From an uncultured Mobiluncus sp. (GTDB lineage Bacteria; Actinomycetota; Actinomycetes; Actinomycetales; Actinomycetaceae): DNA of 45,122 bases. Shown piece after piece: positions 8,504 to 16,650 of this stretch. Each line of letters opens with the position of its first letter. Within the stretch, counting starts at the first letter, position 1. Made by a program: the position numbers and the translations under genes. Under the pieces are notes generated by a model. That model did no database searches. It was not told the DNA's origin and saw nothing but the letters and a program-made list of their open reading frames with translations. The stretch lies in NCBI RefSeq assembly GCF_943914685.1, contig NZ_CALUCZ010000019.1, positions 1 to 45,122 of the forward strand, given 5' to 3'.

Positions 8504-8551
8504 GGGATTTGGGCGGTAGCTGCCAATAATGGCAGCTACCGCCCAAATCCC
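8504..8551. repeat. Perfect 21-bp inverted repeat downstream of murB
   Basis: The arms 8504-8524 and 8531-8551 are exact reverse complements around a 6-nt loop, AATAAT. There is no clear T-run on either side, so it is not a textbook intrinsic terminator. It still would form a very stable hairpin that could end or protect the murB transcript. The rest of the 356-nt gap 8284-8639 holds no gene that I can support, apart from the tRNA promoter. Confidence 0.85.
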
Positions 8552-8588
8552 ACCTTATAAACCACAAAACTCCGCTCTAAACTGACGT

Positions 8589-8618
8589 TTGCGAAAATAG
8601 CGGCGCATCTGGTAGTCT
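8589..8618 (+). promoter_or_regulatory. Promoter of tRNA-Tyr
   Basis: TTGCGA (8589-8594) and TAGTCT (8613-8618) are separated by 18 nt and lie about 21 nt before the mature tRNA 5' end, a typical housekeeping-sigma layout. Confidence 0.65.
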
Positions 8619-8639
8619 AGTTGGGCGCTTTCGGCGTAT

Positions 8640-8724
8640 GGCGGGTTTCCCGAGTGGCCAAAGGGGACTGACTGTAAATCAGCTGCGCAATGCTTCAGGG
8701 GTTCGAATCCCTTACCCGCCACCA
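8640..8724 (+). tRNA. tRNA-Tyr (anticodon GTA)
   Basis: The acceptor stem GGCGGGT (8640-8646) pairs with ACCCGCC (8714-8720), followed by discriminator A and an encoded CCA (8722-8724). The anticodon GTA is at 8674-8676 within a CTGA/TCAG stem. A T-arm GGGGTTCGAATCCC is present. At 85 nt including CCA with a long variable arm it is a class II tRNA, as expected for bacterial tRNA-Tyr. There is no terminator between it and the MFS gene 48 nt downstream. Confidence 0.96.
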
Positions 8725-8772
8725 CCACATTATTCTGGGTTATTTTTACGGCACAGAAATCTCAGGCGGCAC

Positions 8773-10410
8773 ATGGCAAAGAATACCGAAGTTCCCGACG
8801 AAAACGGTGAGCTTTCCGACGAAAACAACAGCCCGCAGGACGAGACCAACGATGGCGACCCGCGGATTATTACTGTCCCCGGTTCCTCCAAAAAATATCG
8901 CACCTCGCTAATCCTGGTCGTGGTCCTGATGGGACTGGCCTTGACGCTGCTGCAAGTCTCTACGGTAAACGTCGCCCTCGCGGTGCTGCCCGACTCTATC
9001 GGAGCCAGTGCCCAAGAGGTGCAATGGGTCATTTCCGGGTATGCCTTGGCTATCGGGCTGTCGATGGTGCCGATGGGGCGCATTGGCGACTTGTTTGGCC
9101 GCTCGCTCCTGTTCGTCCTGGGCCTCGCGCTGTTTTCCGTGTCCTCGTTCCTGTGTGCCATCTCAACTTCCGGGTCGATGCTGGTTTGGATGCGGATCCT
9201 GCAAGGTTTCGCGGCTGGTATCTATAGTCCCCAGACCGCGGGAATTATTCAGCAGTATTTTTCTGGCCAAGCCCGAGCCATGGCCTATGCCCTCATGGGG
9301 TTGGTCGTGTCCGTTACCGTGGCTCTGGGTCCGATGCTGGCGGGCATCTTGATTGCGATTTTTGGCCGGGAACAAGGTTGGCGGCTCGCGTTTTCCCTGA
9401 ACCTGCCGTTGGGTCTGATTGGGGTCATTTGTGCGCTGCTGTGGCTGCCGTTCAAACGGGAACGGATTTTCGCGCGCCGCGCCCGCATCGAAGCCTTGGA
9501 AGCCGACATTGCCCGGGCTGTCAAGTCCGGTAAAAAAGCCCCGAAACGCTCCCGGGTTGACCTTGACCCGTTGGGGATGATTCTGCTGGGGGCGGCGGTC
9601 ATCGGCATTATGCTGCCTTTCGTAACCACCGGGTCGCTGTGGCGTTTCGTCCTGATTCCTGTGTCTCTCACCGTTTTTGGCCTCTGGGTTTGGTGGGAAC
9701 GGGCTTACGAGGCACGCGGACGCTACCCGATGGTGAGCTTGCGGCTGTTCAAAATCCCCTCCTACAGCTTTGCCAGCGCGATTGGCGCTATCCAATTCTT
9801 GGGCGTGCCCTCCGTCTACGCCATCAACGCCATGTTCTTGCAAAACGGTTTCGGTCAAACCGCGCTCATTGCGGGTCTCAGCGGAATGCCCGGAGCGATA
9901 CTGTCCGGCGTGACTTCCATCGCGGTGGCGCGCCAGACCATCAAGCACGGCCGGGTTATCCAGGCCTGGTCACTAGCGATAATGCTGGTGGGGGTGGTGT
10001 TGACCGCGGTGATGGCGGTGCTGTTTGCCCGCGGCGGTTCCGTGTGGCTCATCAGTATCGGACTGGCGGTGTTGGGTTTCGGCTCGGGTTCGATGGGTTC
10101 GGCAAACCAAACCCAGACGATGCTGGAGGTTCCGCCCTCACGAGGCGGTATCGCCGGGGGTATCCAGCAAACCGGCCAGCGTATCTTTACCGCCATCGGC
10201 TCCGCCATTCTCACCGGCGTGTTTTTTGGAGCGACCGCCGGGCTGGAAGCTACCACGCCGGGGGCGGACCTGAGCTTAGCGAACGCCTGGAGCCACGGCT
10301 ACGTGCTGTCCTTTGCAGGATCCGCCGGATTCCTGGCAATAGCGCTGGTGGTGGCCATTATCTTTGTTTTCTTTCCCCGTCAACCGCGTCCGGTCACCGC
10401 GAGAAAATGA
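8773..10410 (+). CDS. MFS drug-efflux-type transporter (DHA2-like, 14 TM)
   Basis: Predicted proton-coupled exporter of the major facilitator superfamily, 545 residues. About 45 acidic, polar residues precede the first membrane helix. The family motif A appears as GRIGDLFGRS after the second helix, and the motif C-like GPMLAG lies in the fifth. The number of hydrophobic segments (about 14) and the overall length match EmrB/QacA-type drug:proton antiporters. The frame is open upstream through the tRNA, so the ATG at 8773 is the sensible start; its Shine-Dalgarno (AGGCGG) is weak. It sits 9 nt before a second MFS gene, so the two probably form one operon, perhaps read through from tRNA-Tyr. The substrate is unknown. 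Confidence 0.9.
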   Translation: MAKNTEVPDENGELSDENNSPQDETNDGDPRIITVPGSSKKYRTSLILVVVLMGLALTLLQVSTVNVALAVLPDSIGASAQEVQWVISGYALAIGLSMVPMGRIGDLFGRSLLFVLGLALFSVSSFLCAISTSGSMLVWMRILQGFAAGIYSPQTAGIIQQYFSGQARAMAYALMGLVVSVTVALGPMLAGILIAIFGREQGWRLAFSLNLPLGLIGVICALLWLPFKRERIFARRARIEALEADIARAVKSGKKAPKRSRVDLDPLGMILLGAAVIGIMLPFVTTGSLWRFVLIPVSLTVFGLWVWWERAYEARGRYPMVSLRLFKIPSYSFASAIGAIQFLGVPSVYAINAMFLQNGFGQTALIAGLSGMPGAILSGVTSIAVARQTIKHGRVIQAWSLAIMLVGVVLTAVMAVLFARGGSVWLISIGLAVLGFGSGSMGSANQTQTMLEVPPSRGGIAGGIQQTGQRIFTAIGSAILTGVFFGATAGLEATTPGADLSLANAWSHGYVLSFAGSAGFLAIALVVAIIFVFFPRQPRPVTARK

Positions 10411-10419
10411 AGGTATGAC

Positions 10420-11691
10420 ATGACCACAAATAAGCCTCAGAACCCCGCAAACATAGGGCCGACAATCTGGCACGACCAAAAGCGAATGTTCCCGCCGATG
10501 GCAGTAGGGCTGTCGATGGCGGGCTTCTATGTCACCGCCGCCGGTTCCCTCATCGCCACCCTGTCGCGAGATCTCGGCGTGAAACCCGAGGCTCTCAACT
10601 GGCTGGGTGCCGCCTACGGTTTTGGCATGCTGGTGTCGGGGTTGCTGGCGCCCTGGGTCATGCGCAACGGTCCAGTCTGGTCGCTGCGACTTGCCCCGCT
10701 GCTAGTCCTGTTGGGGACTGCTTTGGCCGCTTGGAGTCCCTCGATTGTGGTCAGCTTGGTGGGGGTGACTTTGGCTTGCCTGGGAGGCACTACGGTTTCG
10801 GCCGCGGTCGCCGGCACCTTTGTCGGTACCGAGGGCGCCAAATATATGTCGCTGACTGTCGGGATTTCCTCTTCGGTGTCGATTGCGACGACGGTGCTGT
10901 TTGCCCTGGTCGAGCGCGTATTCCCCGGTTTTGGCCGAATGGCGCTGTGGTTCGTCCTGGTCATGGCCCTGCCGACCTTGGTGTGGGGGTGGAGGCTCCC
11001 AGCCGTGCCCTTGCGAAAGATATTTCAAAAGGGTTTGAGCGATGCGACCGCGTCGCCTGACGCTGTCGGTGGGACGGACGGCGGTGATCCGGCCCCCGCT
11101 GCTAGAAACGCGAACCCCAAAAACCCCAGCACGCCCAGCGTGAAACCCTCCAAGTGGCTGTTGATTTCCCAAATCTTGCGGCTGAGTCTCACGGCCGGAG
11201 TCGAGTTCGCCATGTATGCCTGGGCGGTGACACGCCTGCGAGAGTTAGGGGTCGAGCTGGCGCTAGCCTCGGGCCTGGCGACCGCGTTCGCCATCGGCAT
11301 GGCGATAGGCCGTTTGGGCGGAGCCGTCTTTGCGCGGTATTACTGGGCCTGGTGGGTTTTTGTGGGTCTAGGGTGTTTCGGCACCGCCGCCGTCGCTTTC
11401 GTGCCCTCAGTCGGTGTCGCGGTGGTCGGGTTGTTCATTTGCGGTGTTGGGGTCAGCTGCCTGTATCCCATCAGTGCCACCGAGTTCTCCGGTTTGCCGG
11501 GGGTGCGCAAGGAGTATGCGGCGGCGGTCATCAGTTCCCTTTCGGGGATTGGTGCGATTGTGACGCCGCTGTTGCTGGGGTTGCTGTTGGCGGCTGTAGG
11601 CCTGTACTACGGGTTCGTGGTCCTGCTGGGGTTTTACGTGCTGATGGTTTTCCTGCCCCGGCCCTCCGCCGCGCGCCTGGGAATCGGCTAA
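10420..11691 (+). CDS. MFS transporter (12 TM type)
   Basis: Second major facilitator protein of 423 residues with about 12 hydrophobic segments. The two six-helix halves are split by a polar loop at about 200-243, rich in Asp, Pro and Asn. The N terminus reads like the CynX/NarK-type MFS (helix 1 around MAVGLSMAGFYVTAAGSL), but the substrate cannot be told from sequence. The ATG is preceded by a GAAGG ribosome-binding site that overlaps the end of the upstream MFS gene, 9 nt away. Tight linkage suggests the two transporters are expressed together. They are not obviously related in sequence, so this is not a simple tandem duplication. The promoter for rplK starts immediately after its stop codon. 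Confidence 0.85.
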   Translation: MTTNKPQNPANIGPTIWHDQKRMFPPMAVGLSMAGFYVTAAGSLIATLSRDLGVKPEALNWLGAAYGFGMLVSGLLAPWVMRNGPVWSLRLAPLLVLLGTALAAWSPSIVVSLVGVTLACLGGTTVSAAVAGTFVGTEGAKYMSLTVGISSSVSIATTVLFALVERVFPGFGRMALWFVLVMALPTLVWGWRLPAVPLRKIFQKGLSDATASPDAVGGTDGGDPAPAARNANPKNPSTPSVKPSKWLLISQILRLSLTAGVEFAMYAWAVTRLRELGVELALASGLATAFAIGMAIGRLGGAVFARYYWAWWVFVGLGCFGTAAVAFVPSVGVAVVGLFICGVGVSCLYPISATEFSGLPGVRKEYAAAVISSLSGIGAIVTPLLLGLLLAAVGLYYGFVVLLGFYVLMVFLPRPSAARLGIG

Positions 11692-11692
11692 A

Positions 11693-11722
11693 TTGGTGTA
11701 AAAGCCCGGGGAGCGTTAGAAT
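11693..11722 (+). promoter_or_regulatory. Promoter of the rplK-rplA operon
   Basis: TTGGTG (11693-11698) and TAGAAT (11717-11722) are spaced by 18 nt. The resulting leader of about 180 nt contains small hairpins such as CCCGT-AA-ACGGG near 11760, and could hold the autogenous L1-binding site known from other L11 operons. No site is assigned. secE and nusG, the usual upstream neighbours, are absent from the window. Confidence 0.6.
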
Positions 11723-11910
11723 ATTTCCTTGTGCGTCTTGATGGCGCGCGCCTTTTGCTGCCCGTAAACGGGTGGCATCTCGCGGGGAAAACGCCGCGGG
11801 AAGACTACGCAGACCGAGTGAAAACCGTGTCACCACGGCCCTCACGAAGTCAGAGAAGTTTGGGTGGAAACCTGCCAGGTCGACACCCCTATTGAAAAGG
11901 ACCCAAAAAT

Positions 11911-12336
11911 ATGGCTAAGAAAAAAGTCGTGGGAGTGATTAAGCTCCAGATTCAGGCCGGGGGGGCAAACCCGGCACCGCCGATTGGCCCGGCATTGAGC
12001 CAACACGGCGTGAACATTATGGAATTCTGCAAGGACTACAACGCCAAGACCGAGTCGATGCGCGGCTCCGTGGTTCCTGTGGAAATCACCGTTTACGAGG
12101 ATCACAGTTTCGACTACGTGCTGAAGACCTCGCCGGCCTCCGAGATGATTCGCAAGGCCGCGGGCGTTCAGAAGGGTTCGGGCACCCCGAACACCGTCAA
12201 GGTAGCGAATCTGACCTGGGATCAGGTAGAAAAGATCGCTTCGGAAAAAATGCAAGACCTCAACGCTAATGACATCGAGGCCGCGAAAAAGATTATCGCG
12301 GGCACCGCTCGGTCCATGGGCATCACGGTCGGTTAA
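11911..12336 (+). CDS. rplK: 50S ribosomal protein L11
   Basis: Ribosomal protein of the GTPase-associated region that binds 23S rRNA and takes part in factor binding and the stringent response. At 141 residues it has the standard length. The N-terminal domain includes the hallmark proline-rich PAPPIGPALSQHGVNIMEF stretch (about 21-39), and the C-terminal rRNA-binding domain ends GTARSMGI. The ATG is preceded by GAAAAGGA about 9 nt upstream. It is followed by rplA after 62 nt with no terminator between, the usual L11 operon pair. Unusually, its upstream neighbour is a transporter instead of nusG. Confidence 0.98.
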   Translation: MAKKKVVGVIKLQIQAGGANPAPPIGPALSQHGVNIMEFCKDYNAKTESMRGSVVPVEITVYEDHSFDYVLKTSPASEMIRKAAGVQKGSGTPNTVKVANLTWDQVEKIASEKMQDLNANDIEAAKKIIAGTARSMGITVG

Positions 12337-12398
12337 TCGTCAATAACTGTGGAGGGGCTTAGTGTTTGCCCACACCACGACTGCGTAAGGAGCAGAAC

Positions 12399-13088
12399 AT
12401 GAAACACGCCAAGAAATACAACGAGGCCGCGAAGAAGATTCTTCCCGACACTCTCTATCCCATCGACGACGCCTTCAAGCTGGTCAAGGAAACTTCCAGC
12501 GTGAAGTTCGACGCGACCGTAGAGGTTGCGATGCGTCTGAACGTTGACCCCCGCAAGGCTGATCAGATGGTGCGTGGCACCGTTTCTCTGCCTCACGGCA
12601 CCGGCAAAACCGCTCGGGTCCTGGTTTTTGCCGTAGGTGATAAGGCCGCTGACGCCGAGGCGGCGGGCGCTGACGAGGTCGGTGGGGACGAACTCATCGA
12701 GAAGGTCTCCAAAGGCTACACTGACTTTGATGTGGCCGTAGCGACTCCCGACTTGATGGGCAAGGTCGGTCGCTTGGGTAAGGTGCTCGGTCCCCGCGGC
12801 CTGATGCCGAACCCCAAGACCGGTACCGTCACCATGGACGTGGCGAAAGCGGTCAAGGACATCAAGGGCGGGCGTATTGAGTTCCGCGTCGACAAGCATG
12901 CTAACCTGCAGTTCATCGTCGGTAAGTGCTCGTTTGAGGCCGCCCAGCTGGCCGAGAACTTCCGGGCTGTGCTGGAAGAGATTGAGCGCCTGCGTCCCTC
13001 GACCATCAAGGGCCGCTATATCAAGAAAGCTTCCATCTCAACGACCATGGGTCCTTCGATTCCGCTGCAGCTAGCGGTCAAGGAATAG
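12399..13088 (+). CDS. rplA: 50S ribosomal protein L1
   Basis: Ribosomal protein of the L1 stalk and, in many bacteria, the translational repressor of its own operon. It has 229 residues, the usual length. The family signature is visible in the second half (KVGRLGKVLGPRGLMPNPK, about 122-140), along with the RNA-contacting FRVDKHANLQF stretch. The frame is open a further 11 codons, but the ATG at 12399 has an AAGGAG Shine-Dalgarno 6 nt upstream and gives the conserved N terminus. It ends in a strong terminator shared with the convergent dms operon. Confidence 0.98.
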   Translation: MKHAKKYNEAAKKILPDTLYPIDDAFKLVKETSSVKFDATVEVAMRLNVDPRKADQMVRGTVSLPHGTGKTARVLVFAVGDKAADAEAAGADEVGGDELIEKVSKGYTDFDVAVATPDLMGKVGRLGKVLGPRGLMPNPKTGTVTMDVAKAVKDIKGGRIEFRVDKHANLQFIVGKCSFEAAQLAENFRAVLEEIERLRPSTIKGRYIKKASISTTMGPSIPLQLAVKE

Positions 13089-13101
13089 GCATTTTCTTTC
13101 C

Positions 13102-13142
13102 TGGTGGGGTCAGGGGCAACCTTGGCCCCACCAGTGTTTTTA
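13102..13142. terminator. Bidirectional terminator between rplA and the dms operon
   Basis: CTGGTGGGG (13102-13110) pairs with CCCCACCAG (13127-13135), followed by TGTTTTT. The T-run overlaps the stop codon (13140-13142) of the last gene of the convergent dms operon. It ends the L11-L1 transcript and probably also the minus-strand one. Confidence 0.85.
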
Positions 13143-14033
13143 GGGCTCAGTCTGGCTCGGTTTTCCCGTAGTGTCGCCCGAGCTGAGGCGAGGACCGACA
13201 CCGAACGCCTCGGGTGGAATCGCGCCGAAGGGGTGGTCTTGTCTAAATGCGCACAAGGGGCAGAGCTCGCCTGTACCGGCGGGGAAACGGTTGTGACACG
13301 AGGGACAGACTGTCGTTTTCACCGCTGCCAGGGTTCGGGTGGCACCATTGTGGATTTCCGCCCAAGTGGGGTGGCCTTGTACCGACAGGGCGTGTTGCGG
13401 GCACAGTTTCAGGCAGGTGCCGTCGGCTTCGCAACGCGCCAGGTCTTGGGTGAGAGTGAACAGGTTGGCGTCCTCGGAGTCAGGTGTGAGAGACAAAGCC
13501 TGGTGCGGACAAGCCGCAACACATACTCCGCAAACGTTGCAGCCGCTGACCTGCAAGGTCCATGCCGGTGGCGGGTCCGGCGGCGGCTCGCTCACCCCCA
13601 GCAGAGCGAATGCCTGAGCGCTGCGTTCTTGCCAGTTAGCGTTCAAGTCTAGGACACACGTGGTGGATAGCCCTAAAAACGACCGGCGCGACACCCCGAG
13701 CTGCGAAACCTCGACCCATTTTCCGGCAAACCCGCCCTGGTGAGGTGTCTCCCACAAGCGCAAGCGGCCGGGAAAAACCTTGTCACCGAGCTGGAGCAGC
13801 CGGCTCAAACCCCCGTCTCGTGAACAGGGGACAAAATCGATGCGCCCGACTCCCAGTGCCAGAATCTGCGCGAGCGAGCCCAAAGGTGCCTCGCCCCAGC
13901 AAGCATCGTAGTGCAGAGCGCACGCCCGGCGGGGCACACGCGGCCGGGGGCTGTGGTCGCACGCCAGAATGAGGGTTTCGGGAATTTCCCCCGCGCTCAA
14001 ATAGCGCAGCAGTTCGCGCAGGGAGTCTTTCAT
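13140..14033 (-). CDS. NapF-like ferredoxin with extra N-terminal domain and internal Tat-like motif
   Basis: Iron-sulfur protein of 297 residues, last gene of the dms operon. Residues 1-110 form a Cys-containing domain (Cys25, Cys38, Cys45, then PCSRDGG at 69-75) that weakly recalls the MvhD-type delta subunit of hydrogenases. Next comes SRRSFLGL (115-122) and a two-cluster ferredoxin part. Cluster motifs are CNVCGVCVAACP (165-176) and the spaced CEADGTCLKLCP (201-212). A zinc-ribbon-like CPSC...CPLC follows (233-251). The RR motif directly before a ferredoxin resembles the start of NapF, so this may be a fusion. The start ATG overlaps the torD stop as ATGA, indicating translational coupling. 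It could pass electrons to, or help load clusters into, DmsAB. That role is inferred. Confidence 0.8.
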   Translation of the reverse strand: MKDSLRELLRYLSAGEIPETLILACDHSPRPRVPRRACALHYDACWGEAPLGSLAQILALGVGRIDFVPCSRDGGLSRLLQLGDKVFPGRLRLWETPHQGGFAGKWVEVSQLGVSRRSFLGLSTTCVLDLNANWQERSAQAFALLGVSEPPPDPPPAWTLQVSGCNVCGVCVAACPHQALSLTPDSEDANLFTLTQDLARCEADGTCLKLCPQHALSVQGHPTWAEIHNGATRTLAAVKTTVCPSCHNRFPAGTGELCPLCAFRQDHPFGAIPPEAFGVGPRLSSGDTTGKPSQTEP

Positions 14034-14935
14034 CGGGCGGGGTTTTCCGAAGTGGGGTCGCCGGGGTGTCCGGGTTCGCTAGGTTCGCCGGGTCTGTTGG
14101 TGGTTGGGGCGACGGTGTTCTCCGCCTCGCGAGTCGCCCCCGGGACACCCGGGTCGCCGAACTTACCCGCCGCAACGCCCTTGTGACCGGGCGTAACGCC
14201 CCGGTAGGGAGCGGCGAACCCCGACACCACGTCCGCGGAGGAGAGCAACTCCCGGGTGGACAGAGTCACGCACCAAGACGCGAAAGTGGCGTAGCTTAGG
14301 GCCTCGACCCCTTGTATCCAGGCGGTTTGCGCCTGCGCCTCGGCCTCGCGCAAAGTCGCCGGAACCCAGCGCAAAGGGTGTTCGGCCGTGAAAGCCGTGA
14401 CGATGTCGCGCACGCGAGTGAAGTCCTCTGTCCGATCCTGTTCCAGCGCCGCCATCATCTGTTGGCAGCCTTGGGACAGAAAAGCGAACTCCAGCCCGAG
14501 GTGGTCGTCCGGTTCGGTGTGCAGCCGGGGAGCCTGCAAACCTAGCCGCGAGTAATAAAGCCGGACTTGAATCGTCTCAGTATCGAAAACCAGCTGCTCC
14601 TCGCCAACATGAACCGACTCGAAAGGCGAAACTCGGGCGCTGGCCGAAACCCCGTAGAGAAAGTCCTGATCCATGCGAATCATCTGATCGTCCTCATGAC
14701 TTTCCCAAGAGCGTTGCAGCAGGTCGACGCCGCGGGTGTGGGCGGCGTGGGCGTCCGTCTGGAGGTCAGCGAGTTCGGGGAGGGGGGACGGTTCACACCA
14801 AAAAGGCCAGTCCGAGAGTTGCGAGTAGATGTCGCGGCGGGTGTCCGTGGTCGCGTGGCCCAGGTGCAGCCGTCCCAAGACCAGAAAAGACGCCGCAAAA
14901 GCATCGAGAGAGGGGGCGTCAACGCGCTGACTCAT
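14030..14935 (-). CDS. TorD/DmsD-family molybdoenzyme chaperone
   Basis: Predicted cytoplasmic chaperone that binds the Tat signal of the reductase and guards cofactor insertion before export. It has 301 residues, longer than the roughly 200-residue DmsD. The family marks are present: RMDQDFLYGV followed by ARVSPFESVHVGEEQ, and the signature EPDDHLGLEFAFL at about 159-171. The extra length is a C-terminal low-complexity tail of about 65 residues rich in Gly, Pro, Thr and Asn. The start ATG has an AAGAAG ribosome-binding sequence. It is separated from dmsC by a 76-nt gap holding a strong hairpin and overlaps the ferredoxin gene by 4 nt. DmsA two genes upstream is the obvious client. Confidence 0.9.
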   Translation of the reverse strand: MSQRVDAPSLDAFAASFLVLGRLHLGHATTDTRRDIYSQLSDWPFWCEPSPLPELADLQTDAHAAHTRGVDLLQRSWESHEDDQMIRMDQDFLYGVSASARVSPFESVHVGEEQLVFDTETIQVRLYYSRLGLQAPRLHTEPDDHLGLEFAFLSQGCQQMMAALEQDRTEDFTRVRDIVTAFTAEHPLRWVPATLREAEAQAQTAWIQGVEALSYATFASWCVTLSTRELLSSADVVSGFAAPYRGVTPGHKGVAAGKFGDPGVPGATREAENTVAPTTNRPGEPSEPGHPGDPTSENPAR

Positions 14936-14960
14936 GGGTATCTTCTTTCTGTCATAAAGT

Positions 14961-14989
14961 GTGGCTCCCGGTTATGCGCCGGGAGCCAC
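14961..14989. repeat. Intercistronic hairpin between dmsC and torD
   Basis: GTGGCTCCCGG (14961-14971) and CCGGGAGCCAC (14979-14989) are perfect 11-bp arms around a 7-nt loop. There is no T-run in the gene direction (minus strand). It may slow 3' decay of the dmsABC part of the message, or partly terminate it, so that less chaperone than enzyme is made. Confidence 0.75.
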
Positions 14990-15011
14990 CGAGTTTTCGC
15001 TAGGACCCCGG

Positions 15012-15998
15012 TTAGGGTGCGATAACGTTTTGCACTGTATTCAAGCCTACATGCCACAGGCCTTCGTAGTGGACGGCTCGGCCCATGAGTTCGCTGATGA
15101 ACGCCAGCAGCAACGAACCGCACAACAACACGGTTAGGGTGGTCGTGGGCTGCGAATGCAACCGAATCTGGGTGAACGCAAACACGCCAGCCCCGATGAC
15201 GGCGATACCCAGCAGAATCAGGCGGCAGGTCAGGAAACCACCCGAGATGACGTCAGCGACTTGTGCCGCCGCCCCGCCCTGCTGATGCAGACCCAAAAGG
15301 TAAGCCGGGTAGGTAATCATGATGACGATGCCGCTGGCCGCCGACACAATGGTGAGGATTTGCATCACGGAGTGCACCAGCGACTTCAGGTCGTCGCTAA
15401 TCTGTCCCACCGCGAGACGGGAGCGCCACCCCTTTGCGTCGGGTATGGCTTCGGTCGCGGAGAGCGCCTTTTTCCACACTAGCAGCAGGCTCAGTGCCAC
15501 CGCGAGCGGGCCGGTCAACAGAGCCGAGGCAAAGAAGAACACGGGAACCGCGGGGGTGTGCCACGCCGGAATAGTCCTGACGGTGCAATACACCCCGCTC
15601 ATCGCGGTCAGCAGAGCCAGGCCACTCAGCGCAGTGAGGACTGCTAGCACATCGCGGACGGTATGGCTCAGCCACTTGTTCCACTGGCACAGGGCGAAAA
15701 CAAAACCGAAACCTCCGAACAGCACCCCGCTCAACAGTTCGCGGCTGAGCCACGAGGAACCGACGTGCATCAGGGTGAACGGGGCGTGGAACGGGTCGTT
15801 CAGGTGGAAAAATGCCGCGAAGAAACCGAGAATCAGCAGCGGTCCGACCGCGAACAGAGACGTGTCAGTCACCCGGTCTATGGTTTCACCAGGCAGTTTG
15901 CGGAGCCGTCCCAGCAGTTGGACAAATCCCAGAGCCAAAAAAGCTCCTACTGCCATCTGGGCGATGACGGTAAACAGAATCATAGGGAGTTCTTCCAT
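15012..15998 (-). CDS. dmsC: DMSO reductase membrane anchor subunit
   Basis: Integral membrane subunit that anchors DmsAB and passes electrons from menaquinol to DmsB. It has 328 residues with eight or nine hydrophobic helices. The DmsC family pattern is seen in the first helix (VIAQMAVGAFLALGFVQLL) and the FHLNDPFHAPFTLMHVGSSW loop at about 57-76. The reading frame extends 16 codons further upstream into dmsB, but the ATG at 15998 has a GAAGGAGA Shine-Dalgarno and starts 2 nt after the dmsB stop. The gene is 40 residues longer than E. coli DmsC, which is not unusual for Gram-positive members. Confidence 0.9.
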   Translation of the reverse strand: MEELPMILFTVIAQMAVGAFLALGFVQLLGRLRKLPGETIDRVTDTSLFAVGPLLILGFFAAFFHLNDPFHAPFTLMHVGSSWLSRELLSGVLFGGFGFVFALCQWNKWLSHTVRDVLAVLTALSGLALLTAMSGVYCTVRTIPAWHTPAVPVFFFASALLTGPLAVALSLLLVWKKALSATEAIPDAKGWRSRLAVGQISDDLKSLVHSVMQILTIVSAASGIVIMITYPAYLLGLHQQGGAAAQVADVISGGFLTCRLILLGIAVIGAGVFAFTQIRLHSQPTTTLTVLLCGSLLLAFISELMGRAVHYEGLWHVGLNTVQNVIAP

Positions 15999-16000
15999 TT

Positions 16001-16639
16001 TCAGATCTCCTTCGGGTTGGTGATTTCGCCGGTGGGTTGATCCCACGGTTCCGCGTCCCGGTGCGCTTCGATGACCAGGTGCGGTTCCGTCAAGGACGGG
16101 TCGGGCAGGGGAGCGATCCCGTTGAGGTTGCCGTGTTTCTTACGGAGTTCCTCGATGGGACCCCACTCCAGGGCACGGGAGGGGCAGGCCGCTACACAGG
16201 CCGGGTCTTTGCCCTCCGAACGGTAGTCGTAGCACAGGTCGCACTTCGACATGTGCCCGGTCTCCGGGTTGAGCTGGGGCGCGCCGTAGGGACAGGCCCA
16301 CTGGCAGTAGCGGCAGCCCACACATTTCGATTCGTCCACATATACGGTGCCGTCCTCGCGGCGGCTCATCGCGGTAGTGGGGCAAACCTCCATGCAGACC
16401 GGGTATTCGCAGTGGTTGCAAGAGATGGAAACGTAATAGGCAAACACTTTCGGTTGGAAAGTGTTGCCCTGGACTTTCCAGGTCCCCCCGGAGTATTCCG
16501 CGACTTTGCGCCAGTGCACGCCCAGCGGCAGGTCATGTTTGTCGATACAGGCAATCTGGCAGGCTTTGCAGCCGTTGCAGCGGGTCTGATTGAAATAGAA
16601 CCCGTACTTGGCGCCAGCTTTAGTGAAGTTTTCAGCCAT
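16001..16639 (-). CDS. dmsB: DMSO reductase iron-sulfur subunit
   Basis: Electron-transfer subunit with four [4Fe-4S] cluster motifs, 212 residues. The Cys groups are CNGCKACQIAC (about 21-31), CNHCEYPVCMEVCP (about 74-87), CVGCRYCQWACPYG (about 106-119) and CDLC...CVAACP (about 133-155). The order and spacing match DmsB/YnfG. It should sit with DmsA on the outer face of the membrane and relay electrons from DmsC to the molybdenum centre. It lies 11 nt downstream of dmsA and 2 nt upstream of dmsC, and a TAGGAGGA-like Shine-Dalgarno precedes the ATG. Confidence 0.96.
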   Translation of the reverse strand: MAENFTKAGAKYGFYFNQTRCNGCKACQIACIDKHDLPLGVHWRKVAEYSGGTWKVQGNTFQPKVFAYYVSISCNHCEYPVCMEVCPTTAMSRREDGTVYVDESKCVGCRYCQWACPYGAPQLNPETGHMSKCDLCYDYRSEGKDPACVAACPSRALEWGPIEELRKKHGNLNGIAPLPDPSLTEPHLVIEAHRDAEPWDQPTGEITNPKEI

Positions 16640-16650
16640 GATGTATCCTC

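Noticed and set aside
8638..8772. Upstream extension of the MFS frame
   Set aside because: It runs through the tRNA-Tyr gene, so the ATG at 8773 is the sensible start.
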